Shown here one piece after another: positions 27,654 through 36,705 of a DNA stretch of 57,617 bases (positions within the stretch are counted from its first letter, which is position 1; the number at the start of each line of letters is the position of its first letter). The stretch is from Clostridiales bacterium (GTDB lineage: Bacteria; Bacillota; Clostridia; Saccharofermentanales; Saccharofermentanaceae). Both the position numbers and the translations under genes were made by a program. The stretch spans positions 1 to 57,617 of the forward strand of contig JAFRST010000023.1 of assembly GCA_017427465.1 (NCBI GenBank), read 5' to 3'. The notes beneath the pieces were generated by a model that made no database searches, was not told where the DNA came from, and worked only from the letters and a program-made list of their open reading frames with translations.

Positions 27654-30346
27654 GCAGACTCCTTCTTGTTGACGGCAATTCCATAATGAACAGAGCTTAT
27701 TATGCCGTTATCGGCAGAGCTCCGATGACTGCTCCTGACGGTACTCCTACAGGTGCCGTCAACGGTTTCTTTAACTCTGTTCTTGGTGTCATGAAGGAAT
27801 ATCAGCCTGATCACATGTGCGTTCTTTTCGACAGAAGAGAACCTACATTCAGACATAAGATGAGTACTGAATATAAGGCTAACCGTAAGGGTATGCCTGA
27901 TGATCTTGCTGCACAAATGCCGGTCGTTAAGAATCTTCTTGATCTTTACGGAATCTGCCGTATGGAGCTTGCCGGATATGAGGCTGATGACCTCATCGGC
28001 ACGCTGTCAAAGCAGGGTGAAGAGCAGGGAATGGACGTCTATATCTTCAGCGGTGATCACGATGATTTCCAGCTGATATCCGATAAAGTCTCTGTCATAA
28101 TGCCGCAGTCAGGTAAGGGTAAAGAGCCGCGCGTGCTTTTCGACCGTGCGATGTTCGAAGAGACTTATGGCGTTAAGCCTGAAGTGTTCGTACAGGTTAA
28201 AGCACTTATGGGTGATAATTCCGATAACATCAAGGGCGTTGAGAAAGTAGGCGAGAAGACTGCATTTAAGCTTATAGCAGACTATGGCTCTTGCGAGAAT
28301 GTTATCGCTAACGCGGACAAGCTTTCTCCTGCTTTAGGCGAGAGGATCAGGAATTCTTCAGAGCTCTTAGCTCTCAATATTAAGCTCTGTACAATTGACA
28401 GGGAATCACCAGTTGAGTATTCGGCTTTAGAAGCTGACTATCCTTCTGCTACCAGAGACTTGCCTGCAATGTCAGGCGTACTTAACCGTCTCGCGTTAAG
28501 GTCACTTATCAAGAAACTCGAATTAGATGATGTTAAGCCTTCAGGGTTTGAAGCGACTTCTGATGTAGATGAGTTTACTTCAGATATTTCTTCACAAGTT
28601 GAAGCAGCTCTTAAGAACAGCCTTAACATCAGGTATGAAGCTCCTTCATCTTTTGATTTTGAAAATCTTAACTGCGGAATCGATTTTGCCGATATTCCAT
28701 CCGGGAACAAGGTCATTCTGCTTGATTGGAGCTCTAAGACTTTCTTCGTTATCGATCCTGAAGATTTTGCAAAGCTGACTTCGGGCAAGAATGTAATGCC
28801 TGTAGCTTATGAATATAAGGACAGATCCAAGATATTAAAAGAACCTTTGGCTAATGTCGAATCTGTCTTTGACTGCGAGATCGCAGGATATGTCTTGAAT
28901 ATACTCTCGGGAAAGCCTGATCTTCAGAGACTTTATGAGAGCGTTATGCAGTCTGCTTATCCTGTAGAAGATAAGAAGGGACCTGTTAAGCAGCTCTCAT
29001 TGTTTGATGAGATTACAGAAGATGACGGCTCATCCAAGATCTGTGAAATTGCTTCAAAGCTTTTGGCAGTTACGGCAATCGCGAAAGTCATTTCCAGAGA
29101 CATTGAGAACAACAAAGATCTTAAAAGCCTTCTTTATGATATTGAATATCCGCTCGTTATCACGCTTGATAAGATCGAACGCAACGGTATGCATGTCTCG
29201 GGAGAAAGGCTTTCTGAGCTTCACAGCGAGTATACTAAGCGTTTGGAAGATATCAGCGCACGCGTTTTCGATGCATGCGGAACTGAGTTTAATATCGGAT
29301 CACCTAAGCAGCTTGCTGATGTCCTTTACGGCGAGAAGCATCTTAATCTGCCTTCCGGCAAAAAGGGCAAGAGCGGTGATTTCTCTACGGGTATCGATGA
29401 GCTTAAGAGATTAAGACCGTATTTTCCTGAGATAGATTACATCATTGAGTACCGAGAGCTCTCCAAGCTTGATTCGACTTATGCCGTTGGTCTTGCAAGA
29501 GCCATCAAGAGCGACTCGAGGATCCATACGACATTTACCCAAGCGATGACAAATACAGGCAGATTGTCTTCAACAGAACCTAATCTCCAGAACATTCCTG
29601 TAAGGACTGAGGAAGGATCCAGACTTCGTGAAGCATTTACTGCCGAGGAGGGCAAGGTCCTTGTCGATGCCGATTATTCACAGATCGAGCTCCGCCTTCT
29701 TGCTGCATTGAGCGGTGATGAAGTAATGTGCTCAGCGTTCCTTGAAGGTGAAGATATCCACAAGAGGACTGCTGCCAAGGTCTACGGTGTATCTGAGGAT
29801 ATGGTTACTCACAAGATGAGATCTACTGCGAAAACAGTTAACTTCAGTATCATATACGGCATCAGTGACTACGGTCTTGCTACGGATCTTGGTATAAGCT
29901 ACAAGGAAGCTTCTGATCTTATCAAGGAGTATAACAACCAGTTCCCCGGGGTTACTTCTTATCTAGAGTCACTTAGGAAATCCGGTGAAGAGAAGGGCTA
30001 TGCAGTAACGATGTACGGCCGTAAGAGGATTCTCAATGAGCTTAAGAGCCAGAACCGCAACATCAAGAATTTCGGTTACAGAGCAGCCATGAACACCCCT
30101 ATTCAGGGAACAGCGGCTGACATCATAAAAATCGCCATGAACCGTGTAAGCAAGGCTTTGGCTGAGCGTTTGCCCGGTGCTAAGCTCGTAATGCAGGTCC
30201 ACGATGAACTTATTTGCGAGTGTGACATTAAAGATAAAGACCTTTGCGCATCTATCCTTAAGGAAGAAATGGAAGCAGCTGCTTCATTGAGCGTTCCGCT
30301 CCTTGCAGAGGTCGGCTTCGGAAAGGATTGGCTGGAAGCTAAGTAA
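27650..30346 (+). CDS. polA: DNA polymerase I
   Basis: 898 residues: 5'-3' exonuclease (about 1-290, with FDRREPTFRH, YEADDLIGTL and FSGDHDDFQLI), a middle domain, and the polymerase (about 510-898). Polymerase motif A is DADYSQIELRLLAALSGD (about 673), motif B RSTAKTVNFSIIYG (about 722), motif C MQVHDELICE (about 848). The middle domain lacks the DxE of Exo I and the YxxxD of Exo III, so proofreading is predicted absent, as in Taq and Bacillus stearothermophilus enzymes. It repairs gaps and removes RNA primers. The start overlaps the activase stop (ATGA), and the stop overlaps coaE by one base. Confidence 0.96.
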   Translation: MSRLLLVDGNSIMNRAYYAVIGRAPMTAPDGTPTGAVNGFFNSVLGVMKEYQPDHMCVLFDRREPTFRHKMSTEYKANRKGMPDDLAAQMPVVKNLLDLYGICRMELAGYEADDLIGTLSKQGEEQGMDVYIFSGDHDDFQLISDKVSVIMPQSGKGKEPRVLFDRAMFEETYGVKPEVFVQVKALMGDNSDNIKGVEKVGEKTAFKLIADYGSCENVIANADKLSPALGERIRNSSELLALNIKLCTIDRESPVEYSALEADYPSATRDLPAMSGVLNRLALRSLIKKLELDDVKPSGFEATSDVDEFTSDISSQVEAALKNSLNIRYEAPSSFDFENLNCGIDFADIPSGNKVILLDWSSKTFFVIDPEDFAKLTSGKNVMPVAYEYKDRSKILKEPLANVESVFDCEIAGYVLNILSGKPDLQRLYESVMQSAYPVEDKKGPVKQLSLFDEITEDDGSSKICEIASKLLAVTAIAKVISRDIENNKDLKSLLYDIEYPLVITLDKIERNGMHVSGERLSELHSEYTKRLEDISARVFDACGTEFNIGSPKQLADVLYGEKHLNLPSGKKGKSGDFSTGIDELKRLRPYFPEIDYIIEYRELSKLDSTYAVGLARAIKSDSRIHTTFTQAMTNTGRLSSTEPNLQNIPVRTEEGSRLREAFTAEEGKVLVDADYSQIELRLLAALSGDEVMCSAFLEGEDIHKRTAAKVYGVSEDMVTHKMRSTAKTVNFSIIYGISDYGLATDLGISYKEASDLIKEYNNQFPGVTSYLESLRKSGEEKGYAVTMYGRKRILNELKSQNRNIKNFGYRAAMNTPIQGTAADIIKIAMNRVSKALAERLPGAKLVMQVHDELICECDIKDKDLCASILKEEMEAAASLSVPLLAEVGFGKDWLEAK

Positions 30347-30951
30347 TGTTTGTATTAGGTATTACAGGCGGAATAGGAAGCGGTAAGAGTACTGTCAGCG
30401 GTATTCTTGCTGACAGAGGACTTCCGGTCCTTGATGCTGACGAGATCTCACGTTCAGTAACAGGCCCCGGCGGCAGAGCCATGCCGGAGATCGCTGCCAC
30501 GTTCGGCAATAAAGTAGTCATGAGTAACGGCGCTCTCAACAGACGTGTTATGTCTGATATCGCATTTGGCGATAAGAAGAAGCTTGATGATCTCAGCACT
30601 ATCATTCACAGACATGTTTTCGAGCAGATAATCGATACCCTTGATAAAGAGAAGCAGAAGGGTTCAAAGTGCGTTGTCCTCGATGTGCCGATCCCGGTAA
30701 ACAAGTTCCGCGAACTGTGCAATCAGATCTGGGTCGTTACCTGCGATAAGGAAGTCCGCCTTGCAAGGCTTCAAAAGCGCGGAATGGATAAGGAAGAGGC
30801 AGAAAGAAGGATCGCTGTCCAGATGACGGATGACGAATACTGCGAGCTAGGTGATTTTTCGATCGACAATTCCTGGGATCTTGAAGATTTAAAGGACAAA
30901 GTCGAGACGCTTATCAGAGAACAGCTTTATGAGAGAGGTATCAGGATATGA
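30346..30951 (+). CDS. coaE: Dephospho-CoA kinase
   Basis: Phosphorylates dephospho-CoA, the last step of coenzyme A synthesis. The P-loop GITGGIGSGKST is at residues 4-15, followed by LDADEISR and the lid-region RLQKRGMDKEEAERRI. 201 residues is normal. It starts on the last base of the polA stop; polA-coaE adjacency is common in Firmicutes. A four-base overlap joins it to the next small membrane gene. Confidence 0.94.
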   Translation: MFVLGITGGIGSGKSTVSGILADRGLPVLDADEISRSVTGPGGRAMPEIAATFGNKVVMSNGALNRRVMSDIAFGDKKKLDDLSTIIHRHVFEQIIDTLDKEKQKGSKCVVLDVPIPVNKFRELCNQIWVVTCDKEVRLARLQKRGMDKEEAERRIAVQMTDDEYCELGDFSIDNSWDLEDLKDKVETLIREQLYERGIRI

Positions 30952-31289
30952 ACATTGCTTCTGTCATCACAGCTGCTTCTTTCCTTGTATTTGCAATCGG
31001 AATTTTGATATTCCTTTTTGTCGGCAAAACAGCTCTGTCAACCAGTAAGATCAAGAATTTTTACCGTGCTTCATGCGGTGTATATGTGAGCGGCGCGCTG
31101 CTTATACTGATTTTCTCGCTTGTAATGAAAGGTCTTCCCGTAGCCTTCGTGGTTATATCTGATATAACGATACTTTTTGTATTCTGCTTTACCGTAGGAC
31201 TTATGTATTTCATGACAAAGTCGATTGTCGAAGCAGCAGAAAAGGCTAAAGAACAGAAAAAGAATTCAGATGACGAGAATAAAGAGTGA
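30948..31289 (+). CDS. Small three-helix membrane protein of unknown function
   Basis: 113 residues with hydrophobic segments at about 5-27, 42-62 and 66-90, then a charged tail rich in Lys, Glu and Asp. No family recognised. It overlaps coaE by ATGA and the next gene by about 20 bases, so it is part of a tight transcript. The overlap pattern and three clean helices argue that it is real. Confidence 0.7.
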   Translation: MNIASVITAASFLVFAIGILIFLFVGKTALSTSKIKNFYRASCGVYVSGALLILIFSLVMKGLPVAFVVISDITILFVFCFTVGLMYFMTKSIVEAAEKAKEQKKNSDDENKE

Positions 31290-31920
31290 TAAAAAGGGTA
31301 AGAAGATCTTTCTAAAGATCGTTCTTGTGTTATTCCTGCTTGGCGTTATCGGATTATTCTGCCTGGCTCTCATGAATAATTATGTGATAAACAGCACGGA
31401 TGATTCTGTTTACACGCTTGAAGCATTTGAAGCTTCCACTACTAAACATTATGAAGCAGTTATCGTGCTGGGATGCGCTGTGTGGAGTGATGGCCCGAGC
31501 CCGATGCTTGCTGACCGTCTGCGCACTGCGGCAACTGTTTTCAAAACAGGATGTGCAGATTATATCCTTGTGACAGGAGACAGCGAACATCCAGAGAAGT
31601 ACGATGAGATCGGTGCCATGAAAGACTTCCTGATCAGCGAAGGGATATCCGAGGAAGATATTGTTTGCGATCCTTTGGGACTTTCTACTTATGAGTCGAT
31701 GTTAAGGGCCGTTAAGGAGTTCAATATCAAGAGTGCGGTCGTCGTTACGACGGGGTTCCATTGCGCGAGATCGGTTTACGATGCGCGCAAGTTCGGTATA
31801 GAATCTGTTGGTGTAGAGGCAATAAATTCTGGTTACGTGATCAAGCAGTATAATTACTACCGAGAGTTTATTGCGCGCGGCAAAGATTATGTCTTTACGA
31901 TCTTTAAGCCGGGCTATTGA
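31270..31920 (+). CDS. SanA/YdcF-like DUF218 membrane protein
   Basis: 216 residues: a short basic N-terminus, one transmembrane segment (about 12-36), then the DUF218 domain outside the membrane. Family features are VIVLGCAVWSDGPSPMLADRL, ILVTGDSEHPEKYDEIGAM, DPLGLSTYESMLRA and TTGFHCARSVYDARKFGI, which line up well with E. coli SanA (remembered sequence), a protein linked to envelope permeability and vancomycin sensitivity. The biochemical role is not known. The ATG at 31270 was chosen because it starts just before the basic segment and helix; a TTG at 31225 is possible. Overlap with the previous gene implies coupling. Confidence 0.78.
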   Translation: MTRIKSDKKGKKIFLKIVLVLFLLGVIGLFCLALMNNYVINSTDDSVYTLEAFEASTTKHYEAVIVLGCAVWSDGPSPMLADRLRTAATVFKTGCADYILVTGDSEHPEKYDEIGAMKDFLISEGISEEDIVCDPLGLSTYESMLRAVKEFNIKSAVVVTTGFHCARSVYDARKFGIESVGVEAINSGYVIKQYNYYREFIARGKDYVFTIFKPGY

Positions 31921-31939
31921 TGAGTTTGAGGTGAGATAA

Positions 31940-32509
31940 ATGGATCTGAAAGCAATTAAGAGAATACCTTCATATATCGGCGGACTGTTCGTCATTATAG
32001 CAGGCGCAATATTCATTCTTTATCCGGAAGTCTCATCAAGCTCAATAGGGCTTATGTTTGGCGCGATTATGATTGTATCCGGAATTACAGAAGTGATCGG
32101 ATATGTCATATCTATCAGAGACCTTAAGAAAGAAGCTTACGGCAAAGCTGCCGGTGCTGAGATCTCTTTTGTCTATTCTTTGGTCTTGATAGCTGTAGGT
32201 ATCTATATCGTTATCGAACCTTCTTATGTTCTTCCTTTGCTGACAACTTTTACAGGTTTATATTTCCTTATTGACGGCATCGTAAAGCTCCGCCGTGAAC
32301 TTTTTGTGTTCGATAAGAAAGACAGCGGCAGCATTGTGATAGCTATGATGTCAGGTTTGCTCATCGTTGGCGGAATCCTTCTTTTGTGCAATGTATTTTA
32401 TGGTACCCGCAATGTGATAGTCTTCACAGGATTGTCGCTGATAGTAAGCGGACTTGATACCTTGTGTATGGAGATAATGAAAAAAGATGAAAAGAAAACC
32501 CGCAAGTGA
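31940..32509 (+). CDS. HdeD-like DUF308 membrane protein
   Basis: 189 residues with six hydrophobic segments arranged as short hairpins, the pattern of the HdeD/DUF308 family. Elements such as GLFVIIAGAIFILYP, GLMFGAIMIVSGITEVIGY and LTTFTGLYFLIDGI show the internal repeats. HdeD is an acid-stress membrane protein in E. coli; its function in Firmicutes is unknown. GAGGTGAG at 31928-31935 supports the start. The stop lies inside the terminator hairpin. Confidence 0.75.
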   Translation: MDLKAIKRIPSYIGGLFVIIAGAIFILYPEVSSSSIGLMFGAIMIVSGITEVIGYVISIRDLKKEAYGKAAGAEISFVYSLVLIAVGIYIVIEPSYVLPLLTTFTGLYFLIDGIVKLRRELFVFDKKDSGSIVIAMMSGLLIVGGILLLCNVFYGTRNVIVFTGLSLIVSGLDTLCMEIMKKDEKKTRK

Positions 32510-32519
32510 TGCGGGTTTT
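32495..32519. terminator. Bidirectional Rho-independent terminator between HdeD-like gene and ychF
   Basis: AAAACCCGCA (32495-32504) pairs with TGCGGGTTTT (32510-32519). T-rich tails occur on both strands (GGGTTTTGCTTTT forward, GGGTTTTCTTTTC reverse), so it can end both converging transcripts. Confidence 0.85.
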
Positions 32520-32553
32520 GCTTTTGATGTTTGATTGTTTCCTAGGTGGCTGA

Positions 32554-33648
32554 TCAGACGTTGAATCTGAAGACTACAACGTCGCCGTCTTTCATGACGT
32601 ACTCTTTGCCCTCGGATCTTACAAGGCCCTTTTCCTTTGCTGCATTATATGTTCCGTTTGCGACAAGGTCATCGTAAGCAACTACTTCAGCTCTGATAAA
32701 GCCGCGCTCAAAGTCTGAGTGGATCTTGCCGGCAGCCTGGGGAGCCTTTGTGCCTCTCTTGATAGTCCATGCACGGACTTCCTTAGGACCGGCGGTAAGG
32801 AATGAGATAAGTCCGAGGAGAGTGTAGGAGGCGTTGATCATCTGATCAAGACCGGCGCTCTCGATACCGAGATCTTCAAGGAACATTTCTCTGTCCTCGG
32901 GAGAGAGCTCGCCCAATTCCTCTTCGATCTTAGCGGATATTACGACGACGCCTGAACCTTCTTTTGCTGCAATTTCCTTAACTGTCTTAACGTAAGGAAT
33001 GTCATCTTTCTTCTTGATGTCTTCTTCTGCGATGTTAGCGCAGTAGAGAACGGGCTTCATTGAGATAAGCTGGAGCTCTTTTAAATATTCCTGCTCGTCA
33101 TCTTCAAAGGTGAGTGTTCTTGCGGACTTGCCTTCAGCAAGGCACTCGTATATGCGCTCATAGACAGCGAGTTCCTTAGCGAAAGCCTTGTCGCCGCCTT
33201 TCATCATCTTCTTGGTGCGGTCGATGCGCTTTTCCATGATCTCCAGGTCAGAGAGGATGAGCTCTACATCGATGGTAGCGATGTCTCCTGCTGGGTCAGC
33301 GTGGCCGTTAACGTGGATGACGTCAGGATCGTCAAAGCATCTTACGACGTGGACGATGGCATCACACTCTCTGATGTTCGAGAGGAACTTGTTGCCTAAG
33401 CCTTCACCTTTGGAAGCGCCGGCTACGAGACCTGCGATGTCAACGAATTCAACGACTGCGGGTGTATATTTCTCAGGGTTATAGATCTCGGCGAGTTTGT
33501 CCAGTCTCTTATCAGGGACGGATACAACGCCAACGTTAGGTTCGATCGTGCAGAAAGGATAATTTGCTGCTTCGGCGCCTGCTCTGGTAATAGCGTTGAA
33601 AAGGGTGCTCTTACCGACATTAGGAAGTCCTACGATACCAAGCTTCAT
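32554..33648 (-). CDS. ychF: Ribosome-binding ATPase YchF
   Basis: Obg-family P-loop protein that binds ribosomes and prefers ATP. P-loop GLPNVGKSTLFN (residues 6-17), switch region NYPFCTIEPN, and DIAGLVAGASKGEGLGN are typical. The C-terminal TGS domain is present, with the late NGTYNAAKEKGLVRSEG and DGDVVVFRFNV. 364 residues is the standard length. AAGAGG precedes the ATG. It stands alone, divergent from comM across a 248-base gap that holds repeated TTTGT(A/C)GG units. Confidence 0.95.
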   Translation of the reverse strand: MKLGIVGLPNVGKSTLFNAITRAGAEAANYPFCTIEPNVGVVSVPDKRLDKLAEIYNPEKYTPAVVEFVDIAGLVAGASKGEGLGNKFLSNIRECDAIVHVVRCFDDPDVIHVNGHADPAGDIATIDVELILSDLEIMEKRIDRTKKMMKGGDKAFAKELAVYERIYECLAEGKSARTLTFEDDEQEYLKELQLISMKPVLYCANIAEEDIKKKDDIPYVKTVKEIAAKEGSGVVVISAKIEEELGELSPEDREMFLEDLGIESAGLDQMINASYTLLGLISFLTAGPKEVRAWTIKRGTKAPQAAGKIHSDFERGFIRAEVVAYDDLVANGTYNAAKEKGLVRSEGKEYVMKDGDVVVFRFNV

Positions 33649-33709
33649 ATATTTACCTCTTGAATAGTTATTTTTGCTTCATAATTTTAGCACATTCAAA
33701 GCATATTTC

Positions 33710-33792
33710 TTTGTAGGTTGTTTGTCGGTATTTGTCGGGTGATTGTATGCTCTTTTGTAGGTTTTTGTAATAATACGTCTGGTTTTGTCGTT
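33710..33792 (+). repeat. Helically spaced TTTGT(A/C)GG direct repeats before comM
   Basis: Five related units read on the plus strand: TTTGTAGGT at 33710, TTTGTCGGT at 33721, TTTGTCGGG at 33731, TTTGTAGGT at 33754 and a weaker TTTGTCGTT at 33784. Start-to-start distances are 11, 10, 23 and 30 bases, close to whole DNA turns. The surrounding strand is strikingly rich in T and G. It could be a binding array for a multimeric regulator of comM-dprA or ychF; it could also be chance in low-complexity sequence. Confidence 0.5.
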
Positions 33793-33896
33793 TTTGTTGC
33801 AGAACTTGTCTGTAATTTTCGTGGTTTCTTGCGGGATTTTTGTACTGATAATTCGAATTTTTAGAGTGTATTCTGCTCATAAAAGGAGGACTCAGT

Positions 33897-35420
33897 ATGG
33901 CATCAAAACCTAACGTGGCAAGACTCTTTTCTTGCTTTGCTACAGGAACTGAAGTGGTCGACACCGTAATCGAAGTATCTATAGCTCCGGGCATCCCGAC
34001 TTTCTCGGTAATAGGTCTTTGTGATTCATCAATCAGGGAGGCGCAGGGAAGACTTGTATCAGCATTTAAATCAACCGGATTTACTATGCCCAAAGGCCAT
34101 ATAACGATTGGAATAAGTCCTGCATACATGCGCAAGACGGGTACCGGTTTTGATCTGCCTATGGCTTTGGGGATACTTTTCGCTTCAGGGCAGCTGTATC
34201 TCCCTCAGGATGCCAGGATTTATGCCGAGGGCGAGTTGGCGCTAAACGGTGAAGTCAAGGCCACGCCGGGTGCTTGTATCAGGCTTAAGTCTGTTCAGAA
34301 GAATCCTTATCTCGATTACAAGATAATTCCTAAAAGTGAGTCTGCAAGTGCCGGAGTGGCAGGATTCAAGGGGCAGAGTATAGACACCCTCTCGGAATTA
34401 AGCGAAATATTTGACGGGAATCAATATAAAGAGGCAGAGTTTGAATTTGACTTGAAGGATTCAAATGAGGATTTTTTAGATATTTCGGCTCTTAAAGGCC
34501 AGGAGAAAACAAAACGGGCCTTGCTTATTAGTGCTGCAGGCTTCCATAACATATTGCTGTTGGGAAGCCCGGGAAGCGGCAAGACAATGTGCGGTAAGAT
34601 CCTTGAAGGAATACTTCCTCCGTTAAGCAGGAATGAACTGGCTGATGTCTATTCGATGAATGAACTGGTCCAAGGCGAGTTATCACAGCTTAATTATGAG
34701 AGACCTGTAAGATATGTCGGTCCTTCTATTACTGTCGGAAAACTTCTGGGAAACGCAGTGAATATCACGCCCGGTGAAATGGCTTTGGCTAATCACGGAA
34801 TTCTCTTTGCTGATGAGCTCCCGCTATATAAGCAGGAAGTTCTGGATTTTCTCAGAGGTCCGTTGGAAGAACGTAAAGTTCATCTGATGAAGAAGGGCAA
34901 CCTGTATTCTTTTGATTCGAGCTTTATCTTTCTGGGAACCGGTAATCCCTGTAAATGCGGACTGATGTATGAAGCTGGCAGCAAATGCAGATGTTCGGAA
35001 GCAGAGAAGATACGTTATCTGTCAAAAATCAGCGGACCGTTCTTAGAGCGGATTGATATTGTCAGTGAGATGCGATCGGTGAAAGGCGAGGATCTGGCTT
35101 CTATCTATATCGATAAGTACAAAGGCGAGAGCAGAGAATACAGGAAGATTGTTAAAAGATGCTGGCAGACGGCGCATGATCGATATGGCGGAGATCTGCT
35201 GAATGGAACATTTCCCGAAGGTGACATAAGAGATTCGATGAGGGTTACGGAAAAGGCTGTTAAGTTTGCTTCTGAATTATCAGAGAAAGGATTCTTTTCT
35301 GCCAGGGGTTTTACGAGGATCTTAAGGGTTGCAAGGACTATTGCTGACATAAATGAAGCCCCGGACGTAACGGCTGATGAGATATCAGAAGCAGCTCAGT
35401 TCAGAATGAGAGGTGTTTAA
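33897..35420 (+). CDS. comM: YifB/ComM family Mg-chelatase-like AAA+ ATPase
   Basis: 507 residues: an N-terminal Lon-protease-like ChlI domain (about 5-170, with GIPTFSVIGLCDSSIREAQ and GFDLPMALGIL), then the AAA+ ATPase with Walker A LGSPGSGKTM near residue 222 and Walker B ILFADELPLY near 300. The C-terminal Mg-chelatase domain has FSARGFTRILRVARTIAD. A Cys cluster (NPCKCGLMYEAGSKCRCS) lies near 350. ComM proteins drive branch migration of DNA taken up in transformation. It is followed by dprA two bases later, which strengthens the DNA-uptake link. GGAGG at 33886-33890 supports the start. Confidence 0.92.
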   Translation: MASKPNVARLFSCFATGTEVVDTVIEVSIAPGIPTFSVIGLCDSSIREAQGRLVSAFKSTGFTMPKGHITIGISPAYMRKTGTGFDLPMALGILFASGQLYLPQDARIYAEGELALNGEVKATPGACIRLKSVQKNPYLDYKIIPKSESASAGVAGFKGQSIDTLSELSEIFDGNQYKEAEFEFDLKDSNEDFLDISALKGQEKTKRALLISAAGFHNILLLGSPGSGKTMCGKILEGILPPLSRNELADVYSMNELVQGELSQLNYERPVRYVGPSITVGKLLGNAVNITPGEMALANHGILFADELPLYKQEVLDFLRGPLEERKVHLMKKGNLYSFDSSFIFLGTGNPCKCGLMYEAGSKCRCSEAEKIRYLSKISGPFLERIDIVSEMRSVKGEDLASIYIDKYKGESREYRKIVKRCWQTAHDRYGGDLLNGTFPEGDIRDSMRVTEKAVKFASELSEKGFFSARGFTRILRVARTIADINEAPDVTADEISEAAQFRMRGV

Positions 35421-35422
35421 TC

Positions 35423-36664
35423 ATGTTTTTGAATAATGCGGATTCCAGATTTGAAGATTTGTTTTATTCTGCCGTTATGCTCAATACTGATATGACATAT
35501 AAGACATTACGTGATCTTAAGGAAAACCTTGTTATCAGTAACTATAGAGAGCTTCACGAGAAGGGTTTGTTAAATGCGATTGCAAAAGGAGAATATAAGA
35601 TAAGACCTGAAACACAATTAAAGATCAAAAAGCTTCTGGATTCTTATGGCGATCTGGAAAAGATAGCAAATAAGTACAGACAGATCGCTTTGTCGAATAA
35701 TATCGGCGTAGTTTCGGTTCAGGATAAATTCTATCCGTACAACTGGAAAAATTTAAGCGGAATGCCTCAGGTGTTCTACTGCAGAGGTGATTATTCTCTG
35801 ATCGATGCAATGACCTTAAGAGGCGCCGTGGCAGTCGTCGGTTCTAGGAGCCCCAGCAGATATGCTCAATATGCTACTGATCAAATATGCAAAGAACTGG
35901 GTAATAAAGGCGTTACTATAGTTTCCGGTATGGCTTATGGAATTGACAGGCAAGCCCATATATCTTCAGTTAACACTAAAGGCGGTACTATAGCAGTACT
36001 GGCAGGCGGCGCAGACAATATATATCCGCCTAAGAATAAAGATATTTACGATCAAATCAGCAGAAATGGACTTATCATTTCGGAAATGCCCCCGGGCCAG
36101 CTGCCTTTACGACAATATTTCCCGTCACGCAACAGACTGATAGCCGGTCTTACTGACTGTACTCTGGTCATGGAAGCCGGCAGTGTTTCAGGTACTCTGC
36201 ATACAGCGTCTTTTGCGGCCAATCAGGGTAAAGAAGTGTTTGTGCTCCCGAACAATATTTATTATGAGAATGCAAAAGGCGGACTGAAGCTTCTTGAAGA
36301 CGGAGGTAATGTCTTGTTAGGTGCAGACAATGTTATCGATAGCGTTGCACGTGCCGTCATGTATAAGCGCATGGCACTTGGCTGCCCGGGTGAGGTCTTT
36401 TTCCAGGATGACAAGGAGGATTTTGAAGGCCAGAATGACATTGAAATTATAAGAGAGCTGGCAAAGGTCAAGCCTGAGGTAATAAGCGATGAACAGTGGA
36501 AGATCCTTATAAGAGATGCGTTGTCACTAAAACCGTTGTGTGCTGATGAACTTTGTGTAATTACGATGCTGCCGTTTTACAAAGTGTCAAAGCTGTTGAC
36601 AGAACTTGAACTTAATGGGACAGTATGTCAGGAAAAGGGGAAGTATTCGTTGACATTTGTATAA
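35423..36664 (+). CDS. dprA: DNA processing protein DprA (Smf)
   Basis: Loads RecA on incoming single-stranded DNA. The Rossmann-like core shows VAVVGSRSPSRYA (about 137), VSGMAYGIDRQAH (about 170), GTIAVLAGGADNIYPPKN, ISEMPPGQLPLRQYFPSRNRLIAGL and EAGSVSGTLHTASFA. N-terminal helical and C-terminal winged-helix-like segments flank it. 413 residues is in the usual range. Position before topA and trmFO follows the Bacillus smf-topA order. Ribosome site GAGGTG lies inside the comM end, so it is coupled to comM. Confidence 0.94.
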   Translation: MFLNNADSRFEDLFYSAVMLNTDMTYKTLRDLKENLVISNYRELHEKGLLNAIAKGEYKIRPETQLKIKKLLDSYGDLEKIANKYRQIALSNNIGVVSVQDKFYPYNWKNLSGMPQVFYCRGDYSLIDAMTLRGAVAVVGSRSPSRYAQYATDQICKELGNKGVTIVSGMAYGIDRQAHISSVNTKGGTIAVLAGGADNIYPPKNKDIYDQISRNGLIISEMPPGQLPLRQYFPSRNRLIAGLTDCTLVMEAGSVSGTLHTASFAANQGKEVFVLPNNIYYENAKGGLKLLEDGGNVLLGADNVIDSVARAVMYKRMALGCPGEVFFQDDKEDFEGQNDIEIIRELAKVKPEVISDEQWKILIRDALSLKPLCADELCVITMLPFYKVSKLLTELELNGTVCQEKGKYSLTFV

Positions 36665-36670
36665 TGATGA

Positions 36671-36692
36671 TATATTTTTAATTAAAAATATA
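36671..36692. repeat. Perfect 22-bp A/T palindrome just before topA
   Basis: TATATTTTTAA is followed directly by its exact reverse complement TTAAAAATATA, with no loop. It starts six bases after the dprA stop and ends at the GGGGAG ribosome site of topA. It could be an operator, a DNA-melting element or part of a topA promoter. Confidence 0.6.
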
Positions 36693-36705
36693 GGGGAGCA
36701 TCCTA

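Noticed and set aside
33668..34135. Minus-strand open frame rich in Tyr, Gln and Lys across the ychF-comM gap
   Set aside because: It runs antisense through the conserved start of comM, and its composition simply reflects the T/G-rich strand of the gap.
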